In this document: in pieces, positions 35,374-50,300 of the stretch
Layout: the number at the start of each line of letters is the position of its first letter
Position numbering within the stretch: the stretch's first letter is position 1
Origin: Norana najaformis
Lineage: Eukaryota; Annelida; Clitellata; Crassiclitellata; Hormogastridae
Direction of reading: 5' to 3'
DNA: 64,000 nt
Assembly: GCA_964023275.1 (NCBI GenBank)
Contig: OZ029918.1
Location: 31,785,281 to 31,849,280 of the forward strand
Notes under the pieces: generated by a model
What the model saw: only the letters and a program-made list of their open reading frames with translations
What the model was told of the DNA's origin: nothing
The model's database searches: none
Translations under genes and position numbers: made by a program

Positions 35374-38300
35374 CTACTTAAGATCCGTCTGTTCCGTGCC
35401 AGACGTTGGTTCATCAGCTGCTGCGACTGGTAAAGTCTCCCTAGAAACAAAAGAACAAAAAATGCTGCCTGTCATCCAATCAAGCAACACAGTCTCATCT
35501 CGCTTACCGAATCCTATAGGACTGTTGACATAATATGTGGGCATGAGGGGTATCAATCAATGGCTGTTCTCAATCAATGCACACATGGAGAATCAAAATC
35601 TGTTATAACAAATGAGAAATTAATTCATTAATTAAGCTGTAAAAATAAGTCGAGTTCAGGCTAGTGCATTGCGTTTTGATCATCTGGGTAGGAGTACAAT
35701 TAAAGAAAAAACAACACAAAAAATGACACATGCTTGAATTGAATAATAACACTAATCATATAATTCCTAATCAATAACTGATAATTATTGCAGAAGAAGC
35801 ATACAAAGTCATAATAACAGTTGTACAGCATGCTTACTTGGCTAGAGGATTGGTATCCGCTGGTAATCTATTCTCAAGCAAATTGCCGTCAGGTGCAGGG
35901 ACACAATTGGCCGCTGGTTGAGACAAGTTGTACAAGCTACTGCCCTGAGCCGGTTCATCTCCTTGGCCAATCTCCAGCTTGCTGGAGCTCTCTGAGCTGG
36001 AGCGCTGAAGGTCACGACTTCTCGAGGGCTTGAGGTTCACCTTCAAGGGCCCATCACGGGCCTTTGGTGACAAATCAGGAACTGATTCCAGGATCTGGAT
36101 GTGGGACTTGTAAGTCTCCTCTGTGCTGGCAATCTTACCTGAAATATACGATGGTATCATGATCTTTGCATTTACAGTGTGCCCTTATCCATACTGAAGC
36201 ACTTTAACCTTTGATGTTTTAAAGAAATAACTCAAAAAAAGAATAATTATTCTGCCTCTAATCTAATCAAATCTTAGAACATCTATAGCAGTGTTATAAT
36301 AATGCACTGTGCATCAGTTGACGGAATCCAAAACAGATCTGCAATCCAATCAATTCCTTTATATAATAAACATACCAGACACTCATTAAAACAAGCTTCC
36401 TTTTAACATGAATTTTGATAAAACACGATCAGGGATGGGATCCCAAAACTAATTCACCTGTAGGTAGTAACTTCATTATAACACAACCCTGTTATAAGGA
36501 GGTTCTTTACATGGCTTCCGAAGACGGTCTTATGACGAGTTAATGAGTTTTTGGTGTAGTAATGAAAGCATCGTTACAAATACAATGGCAGATAGATGAT
36601 GCACTTGTCTTTCACCTCTGTGCACAGGGTTTGAATCCCAGTGTGCCATATCAAACTGACATCTCTAGCAACAACAGAGGTGCAGTATTGATGCTTTTAG
36701 ATCATTCTGCCAAAGACAAGTATGATAACAGAAAAACTTCTGGTTTCCCCGAACCAGTTACAAACTGGGCGTCTCCATCGGATTATGATTTTTACTATAG
36801 TTTCACTTTGAAGAGATTGTTGATTTATGTATTGTACAGTATGGTAACAGCACTGTAGAAGAGGGTTAAATTAATTAAGAACAGAAATACAATAAATGGA
36901 TAGCCTGCCTTAGGAACAACATGGCTCAAAACAAATTACCATTTCAAAAGATGCACAGGGGTTTGAAATGCCAACTCAGAGAAATGGCTTTCACAGAATA
37001 TGTATAGTTCAAATTTCCATTCACATCATCCCTCGCCCTGTCATCTTTAACACAGTTTTTTCTTTTCATATCGATGTCAAGGGCCTTTGATGTCATAAGA
37101 TAGAGTTAAATTGTTGGAATCCATCTAATATCTCCACAACCAAGCCAATCTGATTGAAGGAATCTACTAATACTGAATCACATCTATTCCTCAAAGCTTA
37201 GCATCTCACAGACCTGAAGCAAGGTTGAAGGTCCTGCCCTTGATGACGTCTTTTGCAGGAGACCACCAGTTGATCAGTGAGCCAACCAGAGGAACCTGCC
37301 TCAGCACACCCTGAACATTACAAAGAAAAACAGTCCTTATTCTCCCCAACCATCTAAACTATTCAAGTAAGCAAAGACAAATTATGGACGGAAATGGGAG
37401 ACGAGGAAGACCTAACAGGGAGTGGACAGATGATATAAGGGATTGGTGTAAGCAAGACTTGCACCCCTTGATAAGAACAGCACAAGATCGGAAACTGTGG
37501 AGACAAGTGACAATGCATGCAGTGGACACCCACGGGCTCTCGGCCCATGGATCATGATGATGAAGCAAAGACATCAAATGCTGTATACGATGATGATGAC
37601 GCTGATGCTGATGATGAGTTCTCTGCCCGAAGGCAGGTCCATTGGCTTTATGCCACCCGGGTATGAGATGAAATGAGGTGGTTTCCCATTGCCTTCCTCA
37701 CAGACAATTGTGGGCTAGCAACATGTCCTAGATTACTACACAGTGGCTTGAGGCAGATTCGAACCCACGACTCTGGTTACGAGGCATAGACCATACCACT
37801 ACACCACTGCATCCCGTGCCTTATATTTAAAGTCTAAATATTAAAAGGAAATAGCAGACAGGTAATTGCAATGCAAATGTAACTGCAAATTCCGTACGGT
37901 GCCTGTTCAAGAGAAACTTCTCACAGGCACTCGACTGTAAAAAAACAATCCAAGCATATAATGTCATTTTTGTCAGTCGAAAATTGAAGATAGAAAATTG
38001 TTATTTTACCACACCTGCTCAAATATCTTCATGTGTTTGGCCATTCTGTGTCCAAGTCTGCATTTTCAGAGTAAATCCTTGAGTTTTTCATGAATTTTGT
38101 GTGGTTTTGGACAAAATTTATGCCATAGATGTAAATTACAGCTTTCATTTTTTATTTTGTCTTAAAATTCATGATTTTTAAATTTTTATTTTGTAGAAAT
38201 GTTAAAGTTCTATGAGGAAATTTCTTTATGTCTCCAGAAGCTACTTCTTTAGCACTATTTCAAATTTCCAAAAGCTGTTACAAATGCCCCATTCTATATC

Positions 38301-41300
38301 ATATGCCCTCGAATACCGCTTTATTTCCATTTTTTAGTTCCTTTATTTCCATTGCACCATTGGTAGATGTAGTCCACCCAAGATCTTGCCTTCATTCTAA
38401 AACTTTTGATGTTACAAGAGAAAATTGTGGCTTCGTTACAATACGCAGTTGTCTACTAACATTTCTTTTCTCATTTTGTAACATTTTTATGTTTATATGG
38501 CTTCGACCTCTGTTTTTTTCAAAATGGAGGATCGTGGCATGCCAACATCACCAGATAAGTATGGACATGTACTGGTACTTGAAGAATTTAGTTGGTACTA
38601 AAAGCTGAACACTATTAAGGTACCAATATAAGAATTTGGTGCAAATGGTAGGCTGAATTGCTTACCTCTTGTATAAGTTTCTCCTGGTTCTCCTTCTCCA
38701 GATCCTCTGCAGCCTTCTCAATGCCTTGCCTCACAATGTCTGACATAGTCTCCAAGAACTGTCAACAAGTAGACCAAATAAATTCTTAAGGCTCACTGCC
38801 CCACAACACATCCTAGGTCATCTTTTGCCAACCAAAGACCAGTTCACGACCTTACAACCCTAGAAAATCTGCAAATTTATCACTTCACCTCTGTTATCAT
38901 CATCATCATCATTGTTATTATTTATTCACAAAAATGTACAAAGTACAAATGTGCAGTAATAACAAATAATAAGTAATAAAAAATAACCAATAATAAGTAA
39001 TAATAAGTAATAACAAATCAATGCAGCACAAACTATCAAAATGCTGATCCCACAGTGTAATTGGACAGCATCTCAAAAACACTGTAGATCTATTGGTTTA
39101 TAAAAATGGTCTCAATCAAAGTACATCCATCAAACTTAATATTACAATTAATATGTATTTATACACTATAATAAGAATTAATATAAATGGAAAACATCTT
39201 TTATTTTTTATATATAATAATTGTTATCTTTACCTGACCCCTTGGAATTTGAAAAATATCCAAATGTTAAGAAATAACATCTGGAACATCTAACCCTCAT
39301 ACCTTAGATGACTCCTCGACATCTTTACCAGTTGTGTAAACGATAGCAATCAGCTCCTCAAGATCCGTGTCCATCGTGACAAGACCGAAACGCACACAGT
39401 ACAACCCGGACTCAGTCTGGCCTATAACACAAATCATCAAAACATTTAAAACTTATTCTAGAAGGAGAGAAGAAGAAGAAGAGAAGTCCCTTAAGCTCAT
39501 CCTAAGAGTCAGTCATGGGTCTGAAGTTTTAGCAACTTCAGTTTTCATAGCCTCACCATATGGGGACAGGTGGTCAACGCTCTCCCTTGCCCTTTCATCT
39601 TCTTATCAACAGTTTGATCAGTGTATACAATTTTTTTTGCTTAGGGCACTAAATGTGTTAATGGAACAGAAATGTCAGTGTCATGGCATAGATTTGAACC
39701 CTATGACCTCTGGGGTGACAGTCTATCACACTAACCACTAGTCCTCTGCAAATACTTAGTCTAACCTCATGCAAAAATTAATACAAATGTTATCTAAATC
39801 TATTCCAACAAAAGCTCAGAAGAATTTCTAGATTTTAGACTGCTCTTGTGAAGTGAACACTTTAGCTGAAATATCCAGCAAATCCCTAAAAACAATAGTA
39901 ATGAATAGCTTTCCGTTCCTAAAAGAGAAACAGCCCTAAAAGTGAATCAAACTCCTCTCCCTGGGACTGATAATCCAACGTGCTAGCCATTAACCACAAA
40001 ACTGCTGCAAACATTATTAAGTAAATAAGACCATGTGTGATGCAAAGCATGGAAGGCATTGCTCACCCAGAGAGAAAGCAGAATCCGTTGACTTCAGCTG
40101 GTTCACCATTTGATGGTTGACGGAGTTGATCTCATTCTTTCCCTGTTCTGAGATATTTTCCAACTTGTTCAGCCAAGCTTCTGGTATGTACCTGAAAGGA
40201 GGGAAAATCCAATGATTTCTTTCATCAGTATTTCAAACACACGCTGAACGTCGGTTTATACAAACACAGTAAAGAGTTAACTTGGCAGCCGTCGATTGAA
40301 TTCTGATCCTGCATTAAGAATCTTCAATTTGAGCTTTCCCCAATGTGTCAACCATGAAAGGGAATTCACTGGTGGGCCACTAGGCATCTGCACAAGAATG
40401 CCAGTTGCAACCACAATTGCTGCTTGAGCATGAAATTTGTACATAAACACATGAACTCGTTCTTATACAACTATAACATTGGTAAGCCGAGCAAGAAGCA
40501 CTATTGTAAAGTCTTTTAAAGGTTCTATAAAAATGCCCAGATGCCTTTTGAGGGATGAGCTGCCGAAACATCCACCCATTTCAATACAAAACTGGCAAGA
40601 CTTAGTTCTGCACACAGGCATTAGTACATCACGGACTGCGTCACTCAACACAGGTAAAAACTATGCTTTACTTAACGAGCGGTTGCTTCACTTTAAGATA
40701 AGCTAAACATATTGAAGGTATGACAGTAAGGGAGAAAAGTCTTGCCACCACTCACTGCACAGCTCCCAATCCAGCCCACGTAGGCAGATGGACAATCCTC
40801 ATGTTGTCCTGACTGTTGACAATGTCCTCAAAGTCCTTGCGCATACGAACTGTTGCATCCAAGATCCTGATGTGGTGATCGAGGCAGTCAAGAAACTGCT
40901 CAACATCCTCGCCTGAAGTCTCGAATATTGTGCTAGAATTCAATGCTGAAATGCAAGAATGAATTTCAGCAATTGTATGTATGTATGTATGTATGTATGT
41001 ATGTATCTGGACATTTGCACAGCACCTTTGAGGAACTTCACAAAGGCACTATAATGTAGTATCATTCATCCAATGTCATCTCTCAAGGTAAATATACCAA
41101 AATGATTGCTTATGTTAATATCGACATGTATCAAATCAGACCATAGAAGGTTGTCACTTTCCAGCTCTTATTTATATCCGCAGATCCTGTGTTGCTGTTT
41201 TCCCTTTGGCAACGTACTACAAGGCTGAACAAACTGTTTGCACATTTGCGCCTTAGCCGAGTCGTTCTAATCCAGTCTAATCTAATACCTTCTGAAGCTT

Positions 41301-44300
41301 CATTATCATAATGCACAAGGCATCAAGGTCACTTTGAGTAATACAGGACTGAACACAACCCATAACTCGAAGTAGAGAGGCGAATCATAAAAGAACAACT
41401 GCCTCATGTTCCTTCAGACAAAGAAGACCACCAGGAAGGCAGATAACATTTTCGATGCCTGTCTGTTTTTGACATTCTTTTGTGAGGTACTTACTTAATG
41501 CTAAGTAAAGTGTCTTGATACATTCATACACACATGCACACACACATACGTACATACACACATATGTATGCACACATACATATGTCCATACATACATACA
41601 TACATTCATATGTAGAAACATAAATAAATGCATGGTCTAGTGAGTTAGAAGAACAGACGAAACCTACTGTAGCTGGTTTCCAAAGGAGCAAACCGAATGT
41701 AAAGACCAATTTTCTCTATGTCCACAGCCGTAACGTGAACTTCTGGTACTTCTCGTTTAAGTGTCTCTGCAAGCTGAAATTTTTTTAAATAATTCCTGTA
41801 CTAATCATGTAATGAAAATTCAATCAATCAATCAGTCAGTCAAAAACATTAACGAATAAAGTACTTAATCAACATGCAAAAACACGGTCTGAACAAACAA
41901 TCCCAAAACTCAGTCAATTTGTCAAAACATGACTCTCAAATGGCTTGGATCAAACAATCAAACACAATCCTTGATCAAATATGCCAGCATTGCATCCACA
42001 GCATAAAGCCAGCAGTGAAACACATACAAGCTGAATGCAACAGCTTCATATCACAATTCCACAACAAAAACCATACCCAAATATTGAGAGTATCAAAGTA
42101 TGGATCTCTTTCGTTCTCATGCTGGTATGAGGCCTTGGACTTATCCTCTTCTTCTTGAATGTTCTTGGATGTGTCCCCAGCAGCCTCCTCCTCACCTAAA
42201 GCAACATCAGCACCTGGCACAATTTTCCCTTGATTCACATTTTTTTAGATAAGGTCTTACTCTTAAACAAAAACGTTACCTTTGCCTAATACCTCAGACA
42301 TCACAGTAACGTTACCTTTGCCTAATACCTCAGACATCATAATGTCTCAAACTTTGAACAGAGCGTACTTTAGCTTACTTGAACACAAACAATGTATACA
42401 TTAAACTACATAACAATGAACATTACAATACAGTTTTTATAATTATAATTATATAATATAATATAATTACAAAACCTTAATTAATGAAACTCCCTCTATT
42501 TGATTTTGATTATGAGGTGCCAGTTGTTAATGCCTAGTGCATTAGACACCAGCACCACAGAAGTTAATTTGTATTATTCTTTTCCTCAGATACAAAGAAT
42601 CCCTCAGGATTTGAAAAAGAAGTCAGTCTACTAGTATTAATATTATTATTATTATAATAAAATTAATGACATTACTACGACACCTCAAATAACTTCATAT
42701 TGGTTACCAAACCAAAGAGATCTACAGACTAATCTCATTCAGAGACAGCACCTCACAGACACAGTGATTAGGTTTCCTGAAGTTAACAAACAGTTTTTGT
42801 CTGACATACCAGGTTTCATCTGATATCTGAAAATGACGGATGGTCCTTGAAAATCTAACACCACCTGCAAGTGTTTAAGTAAAACAGTTTTAGCAATCTA
42901 ATCTAATCTAACAACTTCTACAGCACCATTTTCAAAATGCATAAGGCATCAGTTAACGGTTGCCTGAAGTGTAAACAGTAAAAAACCATACTTTGTTGGA
43001 GAAGCCCACTAGAAACACAATAGGTAAGGGAAGCCAGAAGTAAGGCTATGACAGGCAAGCAAGTTTAACGAGACGAGTCGTAAGTTTGATTTTATTATCA
43101 TCAGAGAAAGCAAAGGCCAGCAGTCTAAAACCAAGATCACCCAAAATTTTAAACAGACTGAGCCTGGTTAAGATGCAAGTTCTGAGTAGACAGTTCAAGA
43201 AAAATCAAATGAAAAAACCAAATGGAAGAAAGTCAAATGACCAAACCTAGAAAAAAGACACGCAAAACCGATAGGGTTAATTTTAATGGTACAGCTGTAA
43301 AAGTCAGCCAAAAGATTTATCAAACCCTTATTTACAAAGCTCCAATGCACTAGTAACATCTTGAAATTGACTTAAATTTTATAGGTCTCTAATCTAACCT
43401 GATGACTTCCATAGCACCATCATCAAAATGCACAAGCCATCAATCAATGGGTCACCTTACAAGTTGGAGGCTTTTCCTTATACAGGTGCTATATACTGTA
43501 CTGCATATGTCTAGATACACATTCGACTACTTCGTCTTTTCTGCTGAGATGCACACAAACCAGCAGCAAATCAACAATAAAACACTCTGTGCTTGTAGAG
43601 TGCATAGCTCAACACATACAAACACAGGATTTGACACGCAAACACAGCAGTGAATTGCCAACACGTTGTCAGTTGGCCAAATACAAGACTGTAAATTAAC
43701 TGAAAATAAACTGTGAAGAACTGTTTTACATACAATCTGGTTTGTTGTCACTATCTTCTGAACTCTGTCGTGAATCATTTTAGCCTGTAAACAGAAAATG
43801 AAACTGGTAGAGATAAATATGAAGTGGCTTTTGGAATATACATCTAAATATCACAAAATGGCCATTAACTGATTGATAAATAATTAAGCAGCTCATTAAT
43901 AAATGGTCAATGCATAGTTGGTCATTACAGGTGCAAGTGGTACAAAGCAAATGTACTAGTAACGCTAGTGTTGTACTTGTATGTATGTATATATGTACCA
44001 GTATGTACGTATTTCTTTAAGTATGTCCCTATAATAGCCTTGCATCCTCCAGTTATAGGCTAGAGGGAACAATGTAGTCATAATTTGACATCTATGAAGT
44101 ACCAGTTCAAGAATAAACTCATTAGGGATGCTCCCATCCCAGACCAGTGAAACCAATGTCAAATAAGACAGACTTCAGGCACCTGTGAAACTGCAAAAGG
44201 GGCAAACTGAAGAGCTCAAGCCGCAACTCACAAGAAAGGCCATTCCACCTGGTAGGCCCAACGTAGGCAAAGCTTCTGCGCTAAGCCATAGAACTTGATA

Positions 44301-44305
44301 CTTAT

Positions 44306-44342
<37 letters not shown>

Positions 44343-47300
44343 CACCAACATTCCCATAAGCTGAAAATTCAGCACACATGTTTCTGAATTTGTCGTGCAG
44401 AAAGGCTTTTCTGCAGACTTCATATTTGACCACTTTTGTGGTGTGCTGAGACGCAAAACCGCTGCTCAGTTGTGCAGCTTAGGGGGAATATCAGTCATGT
44501 CTTCTTACCAGATGTGAGTGGTACTGAAGTCGGGCGACAATCTTATCAAAGCCAAGATGCAGAAGACACATCCACAGCGACAAGCAGTTCAGCTTATAGC
44601 GAACATTGAATATGCTAAGCCCAGCTGCACGAGTCAGCATCACATCTGGAGATTGAAACAGTGTCTGAAAAATCTGCTAAGGAAATGCTCAAAATACCAC
44701 CAATGGGGTTACCAATGGGAAAATGGCACACCCAACTGCATCCTTGTCCTTCCAAAAAATTTATAGACCATTTCCTTACATCTTATTATGCTAATGGTAT
44801 CTGGAGACAAGTCCAGATTAGAAATAGCAACATTCCAGCTGGGGCCAGCCACAGATGTAACTGCAGTTTTAATTGTAATCACTTAAAGAGAAACTCCTCT
44901 GTGGTGCTAATCATCATCATCATGATCATCACTGTACACAGACAGATGCTGCTGCTGCTGCTGCTGATGATGATGATGACAATCAATCTGTCATAAACTG
45001 AAGATTGTTGCTGCCATCTTTCAAAGCTTCTGGCCTCCCTTCCCAAAGTCGGAAAACTTATTGTAACCAGTGTTTATGACTCAAATGAAAAAATTACGAG
45101 TCCAAAATAACCTCAGCTAGACCTATATAAAACAATCACATTAAACAGGCCTAACAATTTTTTATATACCTAAACATAAATAAAGAAACCTAAAACACAT
45201 ACCATGGTATATGGGCCTTCAAATAAACAAGGCATTCAAACTAAATTCACATAAATCAAACATTTAGGCTTCAAAGTAAAAAAGAAGAACTTGGACTCAT
45301 GTCTAAAGGCTGAAAAAGCAGAGGACCTTTAAATTAAATTAATATAGGCAATGATGGACAATAAGTTAGGAAAATTAAAAATTCTAAAGAATTACGTTCG
45401 AAAAGGATACAACAAACGGCACAGCAGGCAGTGCTAGCCACGCACAAAGGTTCAAGGTCATACTGTTGCAGAAGACAGCAGAGCTCAGATATGGTGGAAC
45501 AGCTGGTGATGCAAGCATCGATAAACTACTCCTGTCAGAAACAAAAGAACCATAACAGCACTGTTATCAAGAATCTAATCTAATCTTAGAAATTCTATAG
45601 CACCGTTATATAATGCACCATGCACTGACTAAAACAGTTACCCAATCCAGACAATTCTGTGGGTCATCCAATCAGACAAAAAGGCAGCCTAAACATGATA
45701 AACATGCCGAAACAAACACATCTTGAGCTGAGAACGGAAAGACATCAAGGACTCAGCTGTGCAAACATGAACGCATCGTGGCGTCATCAATCACTGCTGT
45801 CCAGAATTCAAATATTACAAGAAATTGGCAATTGATCACTGAACTATGCTTACTGACTACAGGACTTCAATAGGCCGTCAACCTTACCTTATACCAAAGA
45901 AAGTTAATCATGCAATCGATAAAAAAGTTTGTCTGTATTGCTGTTGATTTACTGATTGACTGGAGACAGATGCTGCACAGCCTACCCTTCCAGATGAAGC
46001 CATACACTGAATTGTTGACAGAGTTCTTGTAGTCGTGTCAGATTGTCAACCCTTCCTGCCAGTGGTGTACCTTGAAAAATTAAACTGTAAGTAAAACACA
46101 GAGTCCAAGCCCTCGTGCAACAGCTGAAGACTGAAACAGTGATACTTATGAAGCCCTGTATTTGATATGGGGTGCAGTACTTTATAGACTGGATATAAAA
46201 ACCACGAGAAAGGAGGAGGTCAGGAGAGAGGTTAGTGGTCAGTACAGATGCGGAATGGTAGACAAAACAACGCTACAAAAAGAAGCAAAAAAGAAATGAA
46301 TTGGTCAAATAAATAAGAGGAGTCTTCCTCTCAAGAACTATCAACGAAAGAAAGGAGAAAAAGAGAAGTAAGAAAGTTTAAGTTTTATATGCAATGAAAT
46401 GTAACAAGTCACTTATTTACAGAATTTTATCAGACTTTCAATTACATCGTGAGCAGATAATCTGAATCAGCAGAGTACTGACAGAAAGCATAATATGTTT
46501 TTAGACCTGCATAGGCGATGACAATCACAGGGGTTTTGCCGGAGCTGTGGTCATCTTCAATGAGTTTCTGCAAAGCGACTGTATCCATGACACCCATCTG
46601 ACATGGAACGATGCAGAGGCAGCTCAGGGGCAAACCCAACTGTGACAAAAACACACAGACAAACAATAGACAGAAACAATGCATACACAAAATTATTGCA
46701 CTAGTAATCATAAATTATTTTATAGGACCTATTATGCATTCTGATCTCCTTGAAAGAGGCTGAAAAGACAAAGGCATAACTATAACACAAGTATTGATAC
46801 TTATGTTCTAGTTATGCCTTTGTCTTTTGCATTTATTATTTGCCTTGTATAGATCCAAACTAGCTAAGTCTGTGAAAACAAGTCTGAACATGAATCACTG
46901 CTTATCCCAGACCGACGTCAAAGCGCTGTGTCTACAAATTATAGGTAGCATAAAACTTGTTTTGTACCTGATGGCAAAGATATTGGCCGAGGTTGTGTTT
47001 AGCTGAGGCACTGATGTATATGACAGGAGGTCGTGGATAGAGGACCTCATATCCATCTGCTGCAAACTTTGGATACTTCTTGTGGATAGCCAGCTGGCAG
47101 ATGCGTACCAGGCCTTCCTTTTCCTCCTCATGGAAATGCACTGCAGCCTCTGGAAATCTACCACGGAAATCCAAAACCTCAATAATGGCCTCAAGAAACA
47201 CAAGATGGCCAATGTTACAGAGGATACTTTGAGGTGGAACACTAGCCTACAACAAGAATAGTGTCTTAAACCAGCTGGGCAAATTTGGGCGAACCCTCAA

Positions 47301-50300
47301 GAAATTCTGGCCCTTCAATGTCCATAGAGAGCAATAATGCCAACAGAAACAAGAGATGAAATATAATGAATTACAAGTCTGGACAGATTTTAAGAGCTGA
47401 AATAGGTAAACGTTTAACTGAGAAGGAACTGGCTTCTGAGGCCTTGTTCCAGACTAAAGTCTTCCGAAAAGGAAGATGGGAACAGCTGGTTTTTCATAAA
47501 ATAAATCCTGTGCTTCAATTTAGCGCAGTAGCAGAAAAATTATGAAAATTATAATGCAATTGCGACAAACAACAACTGCAGAAATGGCTGATAACAATAA
47601 TTATGAAAATTATGGCAAAAATATTAACAATAACAATGACAAATAGCTGTGGCATGGCGGCACCACACTGGCCATGTTTAGTCTGTTTCATAACATATAT
47701 TACACTTATATTGTGCCAATTCTATCACTTGGCTTGAAACTTCTTGTGTGTTCCGACTTCTGCTGTGACTGAGCCTGCATTTTAGTGTTTTTACTTAATT
47801 CCAGAATCTTTTTGTACTTTTATGATGGCGTTTCATCACAATGATCAGCACTTTGCCATCATTTGGATCCATCTACCAATAAGGTCCTAGTAGGCCAGTT
47901 GAGCCTTTAGATCTGAATGTCGTAATCAACCAGGAAAATCTTGGATTCAGTTGAAGGGAAAAGGGGTCTTGGCAGTGGCATCTGCTATCAACCATGGAGA
48001 GGTTCTGCAACCAAATGTCTGTCATGCGTAGACCTTCTGGCTCAACAGACTTCTGGACACTGCATAGCAAACATCTCTGAAGGTCCACTGGACAGAGAGA
48101 TAAACCATGTGCCCTTAGCAGTGGATCACAACACCTGTCATTCCTCATCCTTGGTGGAACATGGACCAGGATCTCTGTGCATGCTGTCAGCTATTAACTC
48201 TGGAAGGAAATCCATTGGTTGGCTCTGCATGTGTGCTGGAGACCACCACAGGTGAATTTTCTACTTATCAGCTAACTGATAAACTTTCTGCTTGGCAATA
48301 ACGTTAACATAATTTTACGTTAGAGTACGCAGCACCTCTGATCAGCTTCTCAACTGGTGCTGTATAACTTTCTAATTACAGTTAACAACTTATTAAGAAA
48401 TAATTGTACATTTACAATTACACATTGAAGCAAATAATGCTCATCAGCAGTTATGCAACTGATGTTCACCATCACTTGGTTCACTATAATTTGATGATGG
48501 AAATTCTAATGGTTAATTGGCATTAAACAGAAATGCAATGAAATCTGTCAATCTATTTCAAGTTCACAACAGATAATTATTACTCACCGAAATATTTTTG
48601 CGAGCCACCCCGTCAGTTCTGTGACAACTTTTGTGGCAAGGTGTTTCAGGTGCTGAGCATCAAGCATCGATACATAAGCAGCAATGCTGTGGCTTACGAT
48701 GGCCATCTCTCCAGCCTTGTCAAGCTGCCTCGGATTTGCCTTGCTGTTTGAAAAACAAGTAGTCAGAATTAAGCAACCACGAGTGAGCTGTTCTGGATTT
48801 TGCATGCACACTGTTTTTGCTGATCATCAACCATCGACCCATGCCTTGACCAATAAAACAGTGGTGCTATAGTAGTCCCCAGATTATACTAGCATCAAGA
48901 ATGACACAGAGGTTTGTCAACACATGATGCACATCCCTGTGTCGGAAATATCCATTCAAGAAGGCTCCAGCTGTTTGGACCCATCGCACGTTGCGATGTC
49001 CAGCAAACACGACCATGTCAAAGCTCTATAAGCCATGATATCTGGCCCCACAACGGGTTGGAAAAAACCAGCTGGAAAGTGGTCACCCTAGCCACAAGTG
49101 GACAAGACTGGAGGAGTCCGACCTGCACCTGCTGAATTTAGAACTATACATACACGGCCTGGAGGTGTGCCCAGAACAGAGTGTTGCAGAAATGGCAATG
49201 CTCCAGGCAGTGTGTTGTGGAAATGGCAATGCTCCAGGCAGTGTGTTGTGGAAATGGCAATGCTCCAGGCAGTGTTGTGGAAATGGCAATGCTCCAGAGC
49301 AGGACAGGCCACAGAAATGATAATAATCTCGGGCATAAAACTGTTATCTAAATATGTCATATATAAAATATATAACAGTTTGTTATGCGAAAATGGCAAC
49401 AGATTTACTTTTACCGTAAAATTAACCACAAGGTGCATCAGAACAAAAAAGCTGAGCATGCCATAACTGCACTTTATTTAAGTTTCAGGAATAGATCAGA
49501 TCAGTTCAATACATCAAACGATAGCAACTATAAGAAACATTACCAGGTGTTATAGGAGACTCTAGAAAAGAATAAAATTAAAATAATTATGAGAGGATTA
49601 TGGATGCCGCAGTTGGGGATGACAAAAGAAGAGATGGGGAGACATGATTCAGCAAGACCTGAAGCTCCTCAGACTGAAAAAGAAGATACTGGAGATAGAA
49701 ACAAATGGAAAAGGAGGACCTGTGTGGCTGACCCTCCCCTAGGAGGGTTAATTTCAGCAAGAAGGAGAGAGACAGTAGACTTAAGCCAACAAACAGACTA
49801 TTTTAATGAAGAAAGCAAGAATGGTACAGTAAACAAAATGGAACTAAAGTCCAGTTCAGTGACTGCAGCCAGTGGTCAGCGAATCATCCGACTAAGTGAT
49901 AAGCAAGAGCAAAGTCTGATTAATTTCAACAACCTAGATCATAAAGTTAAAGTTTTACTTCTGACTCATTAATCTCTTATGATTATTATTAATCAACAAT
50001 AACAAGCAGAGCAATGCAACAAGTTCACATCAGTCGTAAAAGAAATTCCTCTAAGCAGCTTACATTAGGTTCGATTCGTCCAACTGGTGCTCTGGATCAT
50101 AGTTCTCGTAGGCGATAAGATTATCTACCTGTTTTATTATGTCCTTCAAATCTCTACCGCTGCAATCAGAACACATTCGTTCATTTATTACCTTTTATTA
50201 TTTATTTATTATTATTCATTTATTATTTATTACATACATTATTTATTACATACATTCAACACAGTCTGGGGACTTGTGATAAAGATGCAAGGGTGCATGA

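Noticed and set aside
35079..35450. 123-codon minus-strand open frame overlapping the last PDXDC1 exon
   Set aside because: It reads the terminal exon in a different frame from the phase set by the preceding exon and runs into the 20-bp minisatellite.
47941..48255. 104-codon plus and 91-codon minus open frames
   Set aside because: Within a PDXDC1 intron, overlapping on both strands, no recognised motif.
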